Both the position numbers and the translations under genes were made by a program. DNA of 64,000 bases. It comes from Ruminococcus sp. (lineage in GTDB: Bacteria > Bacillota > Clostridia > Oscillospirales > Acutalibacteraceae). The stretch is taken from positions 1-64,000 of the forward strand of contig JAFTHZ010000034.1 of assembly GCA_017457155.1 (NCBI GenBank). The letters run 5' to 3'. Under the pieces are notes generated by a model. The model saw nothing but the letters and a program-made list of their open reading frames with translations. It searched no databases and was not told where the DNA came from. Of this stretch, positions 41,839 through 50,462 are shown one piece after another; positions within the stretch are counted from its first letter, which is position 1, and each line of letters opens with the position of its first letter.

Positions 41839-44800
41839 TTACTCTTCTGCACTCAGATTGTAATCTACGTAGTTGTCGCTGACCACCCACTGACTCTGGC
41901 CATTCTCAACAACTCTCATTGCTGCGAAAGCAAAGAGTCTAAGATTCTCCAGCTGTTTCTTCTCGAAGGTTGTAGTGAACTGAACACGATTCTTGGTTGT
42001 GAGGTAAACCTGATTTGTGTTGTTGCCTGCATCTTCCTTGGTAACAACCTGATACTTGAATCCGTTGGCGATGAGGGTGATATTCTCGCTTGTAACAGAG
42101 AGCTGCTCACTGTCATCGGTGGTCTTTTCGATAGTTACCTCAATCTGCTGGCCGGCTGTGACACCGTAGTTCTGTGCATTCTGGACGATTGTCTGAACGC
42201 CCTCGCGAAGCTGTTCCAGCTGTGCTGCTGTCAAGTTGTCAACATCGAAGCTGTTATTCTTGACATTTACATAGACAATGGCAACATCTTTAATGCCATC
42301 ACCTGATAAAGTAGTATTGCCGCCAATATGGAAGTTATCAGCGTAGCCATATGGATTCATAACAGTGTTGAGACGAACATACTCAATAGGCTTGCCGTTA
42401 GCGCCTGCCTCTGAGTAGTAGTCATACTGGTTACGGCTTACTGTCAGACCCTTGTCGGGCTCACCGATGCCGTATACAGCATAGATTGTCTCATTGCCTG
42501 AAATACGATACATATAGTTGATGTCGGTGGAAGCTATCTGAGTTCCTTCCTCATCAAATGCCCAGTACTGGAAGGTGAGGGTTGTTCCGTCAGACAGGAT
42601 AGCTGTCTTGTCGGTATTTGGTCTGGTGCCTGTGTAGCCGCTCAGGCCGTAGTTTGAGAGGTAAGAGGTATCCTCGTTTACACCTTCGTTTACATTGTTG
42701 TCATCCAGAAGCTCCTCGCCCAGACGCTGGTTGTAGTAGCCTGTGATGATGTTGAAGGTGCCGGTTGCAACATACTTGTCAGTATTGCCGACCTGAGTCA
42801 GAGTGCTTGTGTCTCCATCGGTGAGTCCGTAGACGCTCATAGTGTACTGCTTGGGACAGTTGAACATCCAGGATGTAATGGTCTTGCCGTCGTCGGAGAT
42901 TTCTACCCAGTTCTCGCCGGATTCCTGTACATTACCATACTGGTCGGTATGGTAGGGTGTCTCCTCATACTTCTCTCCTGTGTGGGTGTTGATGAGGTTC
43001 TGCATTCCGGTGACTGCCTGATCCTGACTGAGCCACAGGTAGTAGTCGTCAAGCAGGTTGTTTACCTGACTGGATTTACCGCTCTGCAGAGCCATACCTG
43101 CCTCTGCAATCATACTCTCTGTGTCGTATGCAGTGTGCTCTTCATCGGTGAAGATAATGTCTGAGCCGTAGAAACCGTATGCAAAAGTCTTGGGTTCATC
43201 ACCCATATCAGCGGGAAGTCCGCTGATGACCTCACGGTCGTAGTACTTGATGTTTACAGTTACATATTCGATGGTGTTGACAAATGTAATATTGGTGGTG
43301 TCATTTTCCAGAACAGGGATGTAGGTGCCTGCGGTACAGGAGATCAAATGTTCCTGCTGTGTTGCCATATTTTCTATCTCAGTATCGTTAAGGTAGGTAC
43401 GGATGCCCTTAACCGTGCAGGGATCCGCAATCTCTGTGACTGTGTATTGGGTGGCAACATCCAGATCCTTGAAGAGAGCCTTCTGGCCGCCCTTAATGGT
43501 GAAGGTGTTACCCTGCTTGACGGTCTGGTTGGATGCAACTACTGCGCCTGTGATGATGTCAACGACATCGTAGGTGTAGATACCGCTTGTGAGGACATCG
43601 CCATCCTCGGTGTAGCCTACAATGGAGAAGGTGTAGTCGGAGTTATCCTCTGCGGATAAGTCGTTACCCTCTGAATCCACTACCTGCTTCTCAACCTCAA
43701 ATCCTGAGGAAGGCAGAGTCTCCATGTTGAAGTAGATATCGTTAAATGAACGTGAGCCACCGCGCTCCAGGTAGAAGAACTTGAGTGTGTGACGTGTGCC
43801 GTTTGCGAAGGTGTTGCCCTCGAACATATCCTCGTTGAGGGTTGTGCCTGCAAGGATACTGTTGCTGCCCTCCTGTGCTGCCTCAGCATAAGCTGTCTCG
43901 AATTTCTCTCTGATTGTGGAGGACTCGGAGGTATCGATACCAACCTGGGGATAGCAGGATTCATCAGTGGGATGGGCTACGTTACCTGTTGCAAAGTTGA
44001 TGGTAGCCATCTGTGCGCCGTGAGTACCTGCAACGTTGAGCACCAGAACGTTATCGATATAAACAAGCACGTCGTCGTCACCGGTGAAGTTGAACACCAT
44101 GTCATGAAGATCGCCGTTCATATCGTAAACCTGACCATTGTTTGCAATCTCAAAGTCAAACTCCATGGTCATACCGAACCAGGTGTTTGTCTCCTGGCTG
44201 TTGGGATGATCGGTGCCGGTAGTGTCTGCGTATACATCATTGTAGTATGCAGGGAGATTCGGTGTATCCTGCTGAGAAGATGTGTAACCGGTTCTCTGCT
44301 TTGTGTCGGTCTCATCAGGCCAAACAGGATCAACAAATGAGCCCGTTGTGCTGGCTGTTGTGTAGTCACCGGTCAGATAATCGCTGGTGATGTTGTGACC
44401 GTAGTTAAAGGGCAGGAAGTTTCTGTTGTAGGAGTTGTAGTCACGCAGAGACTTTCTCAGATATCTGTTGTTAAAGAGAGAGTCTTCGCCAAAGGTATCA
44501 AGACGGGTGCTCTTAATAAGAGAATTATAAATATCATGGTAGGTAACGCCTGTCTGAGAATCAGTAAAGCTTGTGTTCTCGTCGTAGTAGTAGTGGTAGT
44601 AAGGTCGGATTACATAGTCATACAGCTGGAAGCGCTGACCCTTGACGGGCTGATAGATGCCTGAGGTGTAGTACTCGGAAGTGTCGAAGTATGCAGCGTT
44701 CATATATGAGCTGTATACCATACCGCCTGTGGATGCTTCCTTGAACATACCTGTGCCGTATGCATCACCTACGTCGTAGCGTACACTCTGGTAGTAACCA

Positions 44801-47800
44801 TCTGCGTAGTTCTCTGCAGTGAGCTCTTCGTTTGAGTCGCCTGTGACATAGGTCATCTCCTGGTCAAACAGGTACTTAAGGCTTCCTGAGTCGGAGCCAA
44901 AGGCGGGACTGTTGTCAAAGTCACCGTATCGGCGGTCCCAATCGTGGTAGGTTACGTTGTTGACAAAGGGATAACCGGTTGAATCAAGAGAGTTGAGCAT
45001 CAGAGGTGTGGAGTCATACTGGCTGGGATTACCGATGTTATCAACTGTGATGTCGTCAGAATCCTTCAGTGATTCCTCCAAGGTTGCAACACCGTCAACT
45101 ACGTATTCGGGGTTCCAAGCATCCTGGTTGAACCACAGAATGTTGTCGTTTGCGTTTGCATCGAAGGAGCTGACGCCGTTTTCACGGAACTTTCTTGCTT
45201 CTCTGGCGATGTAGCTGTTGTTGTTGATGTATTTACCATAGTCAAACAGGGACATCTTGATATTGTCGTTGCTTGCAATTCGGTCAAGGAACAAAGCAGA
45301 ATCTGTCATCTGTTCCTCGTTGAACATCTTGCCCATCTGACCGAAGTAGTGGGAATATACATCGTCAAGAATTGAGAGAACAAAGCCTGTGTGTTTATTC
45401 TTCAGATAGTAGTTGCCTTCGTTATCCTGATAAATAAACCAACGGTAGTAGTTAGTGTACTCGCCGGTCTCTTCTGTGTAGGAAGGCTGGTTGAAGTAGA
45501 ACCTTGTGGCTACCAGTCCGTTGTCAACGTCGTTCTCCTCTACGGGCATGGTGTCCTTGTAGTAGCTGTAGGAGCCGCCGTCCAGAGCGTAGGAGGCCTT
45601 GGCGTCGGACTTGTTGTGAGTAGCGTTGGTCCATGTGTTGAAGATCATGTAGGAACCATCTTCCTGACGTTCGAAATCCCAGAACTGACGAACTGAGAAC
45701 ACTGCATTGTTCTTCTCAATGAACTCAGGGTAGTAGATGGTTTCTTCAGAGACGCCGGTGACTTGAGTCTGGAATCCCTGTGAGGTTGTGTAGATCGAAG
45801 AGTTTCTGTCGAATGTGATATCATCGCTGGGGATTGTCAGGTAGTACTCGTTACCGTCTTTGCTGTAGCCGATGTATGCGCTGAAGTCGTCTCCCAGATT
45901 CAGAGGATCTCCCAGCTCTTCCTTGATATCCTCGGAGATAGACTCATTGGTAACGGTTATAGCAATCTTATCTCTTGTGACAACTTCGGAGTTAGAGGGA
46001 GCGGCAACAATGGTCACAAAGGCTGTGCCTATACCTGTAGCTGTTAGAGTGCCGTTTTCGTCTACCTGAACTATATTTTTATCGGAAGTTGAGAATGTGA
46101 GGGATCTGTTTTTTATGTTTGTCAGATACTCTGATGCGGACATTACATCATCTACGTTCATGGTCAGTGAGCTTGCGCTGACATCCTCGTTGTAGATAAC
46201 ATAGCATGCAGAGGGGATCCATTTCTGATTGACGAAATCTCTGCCCAGGAATACAACCTTGTCCTCATAGACTCTTACATAGAAGCCCTGAGAGCCCTCG
46301 ATCCACTCGCCGCCGGCAACACCTGAGTAGTCAGACCAGAGGTAGCCGACTGATGCTGTGTTGATTGCAACGGGAAGGTCTGCAGAGCCGGGGAACATGT
46401 TGTTGGGAGAGTTGATTTCCCAGTGGCTGTGTCCGCCAAGAAGGATTACGTTGTTGTATTTATTAAGGATAGCTTTGAAATCATCAATGTTTACAACGCC
46501 GTCCCAATCCTGTCCGTCAAAGCTACCTGCAACTGTGTTTGCAATTGCCTGGTGAAGCATAACGAATACAGGCTTGCCACCGTTTGCCTCGTTCTCAGCA
46601 AGCTCGGCGTCCAGCCACTGGAGCTGAGTAGTGGACAGCTCTGCATCGTTGCTGTTGGGGTTTGCGCTGTAAAGGCCGTAGTAATCATCGTTGTCGCCTG
46701 CAAGGAAGATGTACTTGTAGCCGTTGATGTCCTTTGAATAGTAGGGAGCGTCTGTGGTGATGCCTGCGCCCAGAGTGTTTGCATAGTTGACAAACTCAGT
46801 AATGTCTCCGGGGTAAGAGTCGTGGTTACCCAGAGATACGTACATCTGAGGCAGGGTGCCGTCAGCAGCTTCGTAGAGGGAGTTGACCTGGTCAAACTCA
46901 ACCTTGAGACCGTTGTTGGCGATATCACCATTTACGAAAATACCTGAGCTATCGGGACTGTTGCGGGCGATATCTTTGAGCATCATCTCGAAATGCTCGT
47001 TGTCGTTTACGTGGTAATACTGATCAATGAGATTTCCGCCATCTACGGATGTGGCCTTGTCGGATGTGATATGAAGGTCAGATACCATCTGGAACTCAGA
47101 GAGGATATTTTTGTCCAGTCCGCTGTATGTAACGGTACCTGTGGGCAGGGGGATAAAATAGCCCTCTTTGCCTTCTGTACCCTTATATGAGATGTATGCC
47201 ACCAGAGCCTCGGCTTCTTCGGGAATGAAGGTGTGGCTGTACATATCGAATACAACAATATTGCTGTTTATCTTTGTTTTTGCCAGAGCGGTGTAGTCGG
47301 CGAGAGGCTTTCCTTCGATATCTGCCCAGTAGAGAGCAGTATCTGTGTTGCCGATAGCTCCTACGGAGTCAGGGGAAATCTCCAGAGCGACAGAGCCGTT
47401 TGCAAAGCCGTCATTCAGGTCATCAACTCTGTATGCACCGTTTGAGAAGCTTGTATTCACAGAGTCCTCAACAGTGATGGTCTTGTAGTCCTGGATATCG
47501 GAATAACCGCTGTCCCCGAACAGATAGAGAATGTACTCTCCTGCCTCAAGGTCTTTGAGGGGGGTGCCATTTGCATCAGCTGCCAGATCCTGAAGCACCA
47601 CAGAGCGACCTGAGTGTGCACTCAGGTAATACCATGAACGGGAGGGGATTGTGCTGCCGGGAGCATTGTTGCCCAGCTCGGACTTCTTGTAGATACCGAC
47701 CCATGCACTGCTTGCTTCGGTGCAGGAGGCTGCAGTAACAATGATGTCCTCGCCAAGACCATAGTTGCTTTTGTCTGTCTCAACGGTGCCGCCTACGATA

Positions 47801-48639
47801 GATATGGTGGTCTGTGCCTGAATCTGGCTGTAGCCTGAATCACCGAAGAGGTAAACGTCGTACTCACCGGGTGACAACGCTTTGTTGGCGTTGTCGGTGG
47901 ATGCGCCGTACAGGCTCAAAGAGGCACCCTGCCAGTTGCGACCTTTGGAGGTTGACACCAGATAGTACCAGTGTAGAGCGGGAACAGAGCTGGAGGGAAC
48001 GTCTCCCTTGTTGTAAACACCGACCCAAGCCTGGTCAGAGGCGTTGTTTGAGGACTTTGCAGTTACAACAACGGTCTCACCATAGTAGTAGTCGTGTTTG
48101 TTAGTGGTGATGTAGTTGTTTGCGTTGTCTGTATCGCCGTTTGCATCGGTTACATTGAAGGTAACGGATGCAACAGGGGATGAAGCGTCAGCAGAACTAA
48201 ACAGAACAGCAGTGTAGGGACCCACAAAGAGAGAGGGTGAAATACCCAGGGGGTTGTCTGCGTTGTAGACGCCTGTTCTGATGTCAACAGCTTCGCCTTC
48301 GTTGCCGGATACATAGTACCAGAAGATCGATTTGGTGTTAGCATAGTCTGTCTGGTCTGCACGGTAAAGGCCCACCCAGTTGCCGTTGTTAGCAGTGATG
48401 TAGATAGGCTCACCTACTGTGTAGTTATCCTTGTTGGACTCGATGGATGCGGATGTATCCTCTACCTTCTCAAAGAGTGTGGCGTCACCAGAGGTGCCGC
48501 TCACTGCAGAGTAGGTGTTTGCAGATACACTTGGCATGACGGGTGCGTCTTCTGACATAAATGTTGCCATGGGCAGATATGCAATGAGCATAAGCGCCGA
48601 AAGAACAATAGCCAGAGAACGCTTTGTGATGTTCTTCAT
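41839..48639 (-). CDS. Giant secreted protein: metallophosphoesterase, Ig-like, fibro-slime and collagen-binding-type domains
   Basis: 2,266 aa from the ATG at 48639 (TAGGAG upstream; the open frame reaches 48717). Signal peptide about 1-30. Order: three tandem repeats of about 100 aa (about 60-385; units contain AWVGxY, WYYL and GEYxxYLFGDSGYS), a calcineurin-like metallophosphoesterase (about 515-760; VSDLHIT, NGDIANNG, LGNHDS, LLGGHSHWE), a Big2-like domain (about 810-870), a long unknown region, a fibro-slime/PA14-type domain (about 1480-1630; NFTGDDDVLVYIDNVLV), an SpaA/Cna-B-like domain (about 1645-1770) and C-terminal repeats. No LPxTG, CW repeat or dockerin is seen at the end, so the anchor is unknown. 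Likely a surface adhesin with phosphatase or nucleotidase activity. Confidence 0.85.
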   Translation of the reverse strand: MKNITKRSLAIVLSALMLIAYLPMATFMSEDAPVMPSVSANTYSAVSGTSGDATLFEKVEDTSASIESNKDNYTVGEPIYITANNGNWVGLYRADQTDYANTKSIFWYYVSGNEGEAVDIRTGVYNADNPLGISPSLFVGPYTAVLFSSADASSPVASVTFNVTDANGDTDNANNYITTNKHDYYYGETVVVTAKSSNNASDQAWVGVYNKGDVPSSSVPALHWYYLVSTSKGRNWQGASLSLYGASTDNANKALSPGEYDVYLFGDSGYSQIQAQTTISIVGGTVETDKSNYGLGEDIIVTAASCTEASSAWVGIYKKSELGNNAPGSTIPSRSWYYLSAHSGRSVVLQDLAADANGTPLKDLEAGEYILYLFGDSGYSDIQDYKTITVEDSVNTSFSNGAYRVDDLNDGFANGSVALEISPDSVGAIGNTDTALYWADIEGKPLADYTALAKTKINSNIVVFDMYSHTFIPEEAEALVAYISYKGTEGKEGYFIPLPTGTVTYSGLDKNILSEFQMVSDLHITSDKATSVDGGNLIDQYYHVNDNEHFEMMLKDIARNSPDSSGIFVNGDIANNGLKVEFDQVNSLYEAADGTLPQMYVSLGNHDSYPGDITEFVNYANTLGAGITTDAPYYSKDINGYKYIFLAGDNDDYYGLYSANPNSNDAELSTTQLQWLDAELAENEANGGKPVFVMLHQAIANTVAGSFDGQDWDGVVNIDDFKAILNKYNNVILLGGHSHWEINSPNNMFPGSADLPVAINTASVGYLWSDYSGVAGGEWIEGSQGFYVRVYEDKVVFLGRDFVNQKWIPSACYVIYNEDVSASSLTMNVDDVMSASEYLTNIKNRSLTFSTSDKNIVQVDENGTLTATGIGTAFVTIVAAPSNSEVVTRDKIAITVTNESISEDIKEELGDPLNLGDDFSAYIGYSKDGNEYYLTIPSDDITFDRNSSIYTTSQGFQTQVTGVSEETIYYPEFIEKNNAVFSVRQFWDFERQEDGSYMIFNTWTNATHNKSDAKASYALDGGSYSYYKDTMPVEENDVDNGLVATRFYFNQPSYTEETGEYTNYYRWFIYQDNEGNYYLKNKHTGFVLSILDDVYSHYFGQMGKMFNEEQMTDSALFLDRIASNDNIKMSLFDYGKYINNNSYIAREARKFRENGVSSFDANANDNILWFNQDAWNPEYVVDGVATLEESLKDSDDITVDNIGNPSQYDSTPLMLNSLDSTGYPFVNNVTYHDWDRRYGDFDNSPAFGSDSGSLKYLFDQEMTYVTGDSNEELTAENYADGYYQSVRYDVGDAYGTGMFKEASTGGMVYSSYMNAAYFDTSEYYTSGIYQPVKGQRFQLYDYVIRPYYHYYYDENTSFTDSQTGVTYHDIYNSLIKSTRLDTFGEDSLFNNRYLRKSLRDYNSYNRNFLPFNYGHNITSDYLTGDYTTASTTGSFVDPVWPDETDTKQRTGYTSSQQDTPNLPAYYNDVYADTTGTDHPNSQETNTWFGMTMEFDFEIANNGQVYDMNGDLHDMVFNFTGDDDVLVYIDNVLVLNVAGTHGAQMATINFATGNVAHPTDESCYPQVGIDTSESSTIREKFETAYAEAAQEGSNSILAGTTLNEDMFEGNTFANGTRHTLKFFYLERGGSRSFNDIYFNMETLPSSGFEVEKQVVDSEGNDLSAEDNSDYTFSIVGYTEDGDVLTSGIYTYDVVDIITGAVVASNQTVKQGNTFTIKGGQKALFKDLDVATQYTVTEIADPCTVKGIRTYLNDTEIENMATQQEHLISCTAGTYIPVLENDTTNITFVNTIEYVTVNIKYYDREVISGLPADMGDEPKTFAYGFYGSDIIFTDEEHTAYDTESMIAEAGMALQSGKSSQVNNLLDDYYLWLSQDQAVTGMQNLINTHTGEKYEETPYHTDQYGNVQESGENWVEISDDGKTITSWMFNCPKQYTMSVYGLTDGDTSTLTQVGNTDKYVATGTFNIITGYYNQRLGEELLDDNNVNEGVNEDTSYLSNYGLSGYTGTRPNTDKTAILSDGTTLTFQYWAFDEEGTQIASTDINYMYRISGNETIYAVYGIGEPDKGLTVSRNQYDYYSEAGANGKPIEYVRLNTVMNPYGYADNFHIGGNTTLSGDGIKDVAIVYVNVKNNSFDVDNLTAAQLEQLREGVQTIVQNAQNYGVTAGQQIEVTIEKTTDDSEQLSVTSENITLIANGFKYQVVTKEDAGNNTNQVYLTTKNRVQFTTTFEKKQLENLRLFAFAAMRVVENGQSQWVVSDNYVDYNLSAEE

Positions 48640-48780
48640 AAAACTCTCAACTCCTAAGAAAAAAGTTATATCTGAAGCAGTCGAATCGTAGGCCCGATAC
48701 GACTGTAGTTTCCGCAAAACTTATTACAGAAAATTATGGGATGGGACATGCACCCAATTATCCCAATTATAATCTATACC

Positions 48781-48809
48781 ATTATAATGCAAAAAAAAGG
48801 ATTTGTCTA
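48781..48809 (-). promoter_or_regulatory. Promoter of the giant surface protein gene
   Basis: On minus: TAGACA (48804-48809), a 17-base spacer and TATAAT (48781-48786), 140 bases before the ATG. A second TATAAT-like box is 12 bases downstream. Confidence 0.65.
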
Positions 48810-48903
48810 TAAAAATTGCCAAAAATTAGTCAAAAAATTAACTTTTTTTCGGGATAATATTTATGCTCTGCTGAAATTGAACACAATACATCAAAACCAT
48901 TGC

Positions 48904-48943
48904 AAAAAATATCGGGACTTCTGTTATGACAACAGAAGTCCCG
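48904..48943 (-). terminator. Terminator of the acyltransferase gene
   Basis: On minus: GGGACTTCTGTT / AACAGAAGTCCC is a perfect 12-bp stem with a 5-base loop, followed by GATATTTTTTG. Confidence 0.88.
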
Positions 48944-48965
48944 GGCAGGGGATATATTGGTAAGT

Positions 48966-50105
48966 TTATTTCTTTCGGCTATTGTCCTCGCTGTAGAGCA
49001 TGTAGTTTATCTTGCCGAAGACCTTGTTCTGAAGGAAGTCGCACAGCTTGTTGATGCCAAGATATTTAAAGCCCAACATCAGCACGGCGGTGGCCAGCCC
49101 GCACAGCACAAAGGCGGTGGCGGCAATGCCGATAACTCCCAGTGCAGACACAAGGGGGCCTTCCTGAGCGATAAGAGCCACCCGTTTCTCAAGTCCAAAG
49201 ATCCAGTACAGATCCTGAGTGTGGAACACAAATATTCCGAAGGTCAGGGAGGATACCCAGCAGATGAACTTTCTGCCAAAGTTGAAGTTCAGATTCACAA
49301 AGAACTCAAAAATACAGATAGCCTCCAGCAGAATCAGGGGAGAAGTGTAGCTGACAAAGATTCTGTGAAACATAGCTTCGCCCTTGAGCTCGGTGGTGAT
49401 GTCTGCCATAATAATCATATATGCCCATGCGGCCAGTCCGCAGGCAAAGTATCCCATAAGCCAGATGTAGCGTTTTGAGGGGGTGGGGACACCGTAGTTG
49501 CGGATGTATGCTCCGATAACGTACATGCAGGCAAGCCACAGGAAGGAGTATCCGGATGTGGTCTGGAACAGGTCTCCCACCTCTGGGATGCAGGTTATCA
49601 CGCTGAAAAGAACAAAGATGAGGGTGAGAAGGTACTTGTGCTGCTTCTGATTGAGGTTTGCTATCATTATGTTCAGGAAGGGTGAGAACAGAGAAAGTGC
49701 AAAGAACGCGGTAAAGTACCAGTTCAGATCGCCCAGTATGGGGAAGAACATATCTCTGTATGCGTGCTCATCCAGGTCTGTGGGAGAGTATTGTCCCAGA
49801 GCTACGGTCATGATTATAAAGATGAAGAATACCTGAAACCACAGGTTCAGAAGTCGGGATAGCTTGAATTTGCTCTTGCAGGAAACATAGCCTGATGTTA
49901 TGGCGAAGATGTTGACCGCACCATAGGAGAGAATCTCAAACAACCACAGCAGGACACCGTTGTCTGTGTATATGCTGAGGATGGGATAGCTTCCCAGAGT
50001 GTGCAGCATGATGACCATAAAGGTGGAGACAATGCGGAGCATCTCTACACCCAGATGTCTGCCTGTTGGTGCACCTGACGGGGGCGCAAGGGTTTTTGTA
50101 CTCAT
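48966..50105 (-). CDS. Acyltransferase-3 family membrane protein
   Basis: 379 aa from the ATG at 50105 (GAGGAG upstream). About ten hydrophobic helices with the family N-terminal signature GVEMLRIVSTFMVIMLH, a conserved Arg in the first helix and the FFALSLFSPFLNIM segment. Such enzymes O-acetylate or succinylate wall polymers, capsules or lipids at the membrane. The last 25 residues are cytoplasmic and basic. It is a single-gene unit downstream of the giant protein gene on the same strand; the wall-polymer context suggests decoration of a surface polysaccharide, but the substrate is unknown. Confidence 0.87.
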   Translation of the reverse strand: MSTKTLAPPSGAPTGRHLGVEMLRIVSTFMVIMLHTLGSYPILSIYTDNGVLLWLFEILSYGAVNIFAITSGYVSCKSKFKLSRLLNLWFQVFFIFIIMTVALGQYSPTDLDEHAYRDMFFPILGDLNWYFTAFFALSLFSPFLNIMIANLNQKQHKYLLTLIFVLFSVITCIPEVGDLFQTTSGYSFLWLACMYVIGAYIRNYGVPTPSKRYIWLMGYFACGLAAWAYMIIMADITTELKGEAMFHRIFVSYTSPLILLEAICIFEFFVNLNFNFGRKFICWVSSLTFGIFVFHTQDLYWIFGLEKRVALIAQEGPLVSALGVIGIAATAFVLCGLATAVLMLGFKYLGINKLCDFLQNKVFGKINYMLYSEDNSRKK

Positions 50106-50287
50106 AGTAATCTCCTCATTTTTGTTATTATACCTGAGCGGCTGGTACCGCAGCGGGGGTATGATAATCAAATGGTATCACGAAATATAGGGAAAAGCAA
50201 GGAATATATGAGAGATACGGGGAGAAAACCGCGAAGAACACAGGGCTTTGTTCAAAAAAAGGGACCGAAGGTTTTTGATGAAAACCC
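50106..50287. other. Intergenic region before the permease promoter
   Basis: No gene. It includes the 5' end of the acyltransferase unit (a TATAAT on minus near 50130) and a T-box-like GGTACCGC near 50145 that is not supported by any other T-box part. Confidence 0.3.
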
Positions 50288-50315
50288 TTGACAGGGATTG
50301 TCAAAATGGTATAAT
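50288..50315 (+). promoter_or_regulatory. Promoter of the APC permease gene with an operator-like palindrome
   Basis: TTGACA (50288-50293), a 16-base spacer and TATAAT (50310-50315). The -35 is the left half of the palindrome TTGACA/TGTCAA (50288-50304, 5-base centre), a plausible repressor site. Confidence 0.75.
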
Positions 50316-50321
50316 AGTCAT

Positions 50322-50462
50322 ACATTGTTCATTTTTCGGCGAAAAAATTGGTTTTTATGGGCAATTACCCCCTGTGTAGTGGGAAAGTCCCTGGTCGTTT
50401 TTTCAGCCGATTTTTCATTTTTTGCAAGAAATGGACGAATTTTGAAAAAAGGAGAAATTCCT
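50322..50462 (+). promoter_or_regulatory. Structured 5' leader of the APC permease gene, candidate riboswitch or attenuator
   Basis: After the promoter a leader of about 140 bases precedes the ATG. TCGGC + GAAAAAA (50336-50347) can pair with TTTTTTC + GCCGA (50398-50410, one bulged A), closing a domain of about 50 bases that contains the hairpin GGGAAAGTCCC and alternative CCCC/GGG pairings; a T-tract (50411-50423) follows. This has the shape of a ligand-controlled terminator. I did not match it to a known riboswitch class. Confidence 0.45.

Larger units (their letters stand above)
48640..48965. other. Intergenic region between the giant surface protein and the acyltransferase
   Basis: A 326-base gap. 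It holds the promoter of the giant protein gene (48781-48809) and the terminator of the acyltransferase gene (48904-48943). A 75-codon frame on plus at 48736-48963 has no ribosome binding site and runs through both signals, so I do not call it. Confidence 0.5.

Noticed and set aside
48736-48963. A 75-codon frame on plus between the giant protein and the acyltransferase
   Set aside because: No ribosome binding site, low-complexity start, and it runs through the promoter and terminator on the other strand.
50136-50160. T-box-like GGTACCGC motif before the permease
   Set aside because: It is upstream of the permease promoter, has no specifier stem or adjacent terminator, and is not near a synthetase gene.
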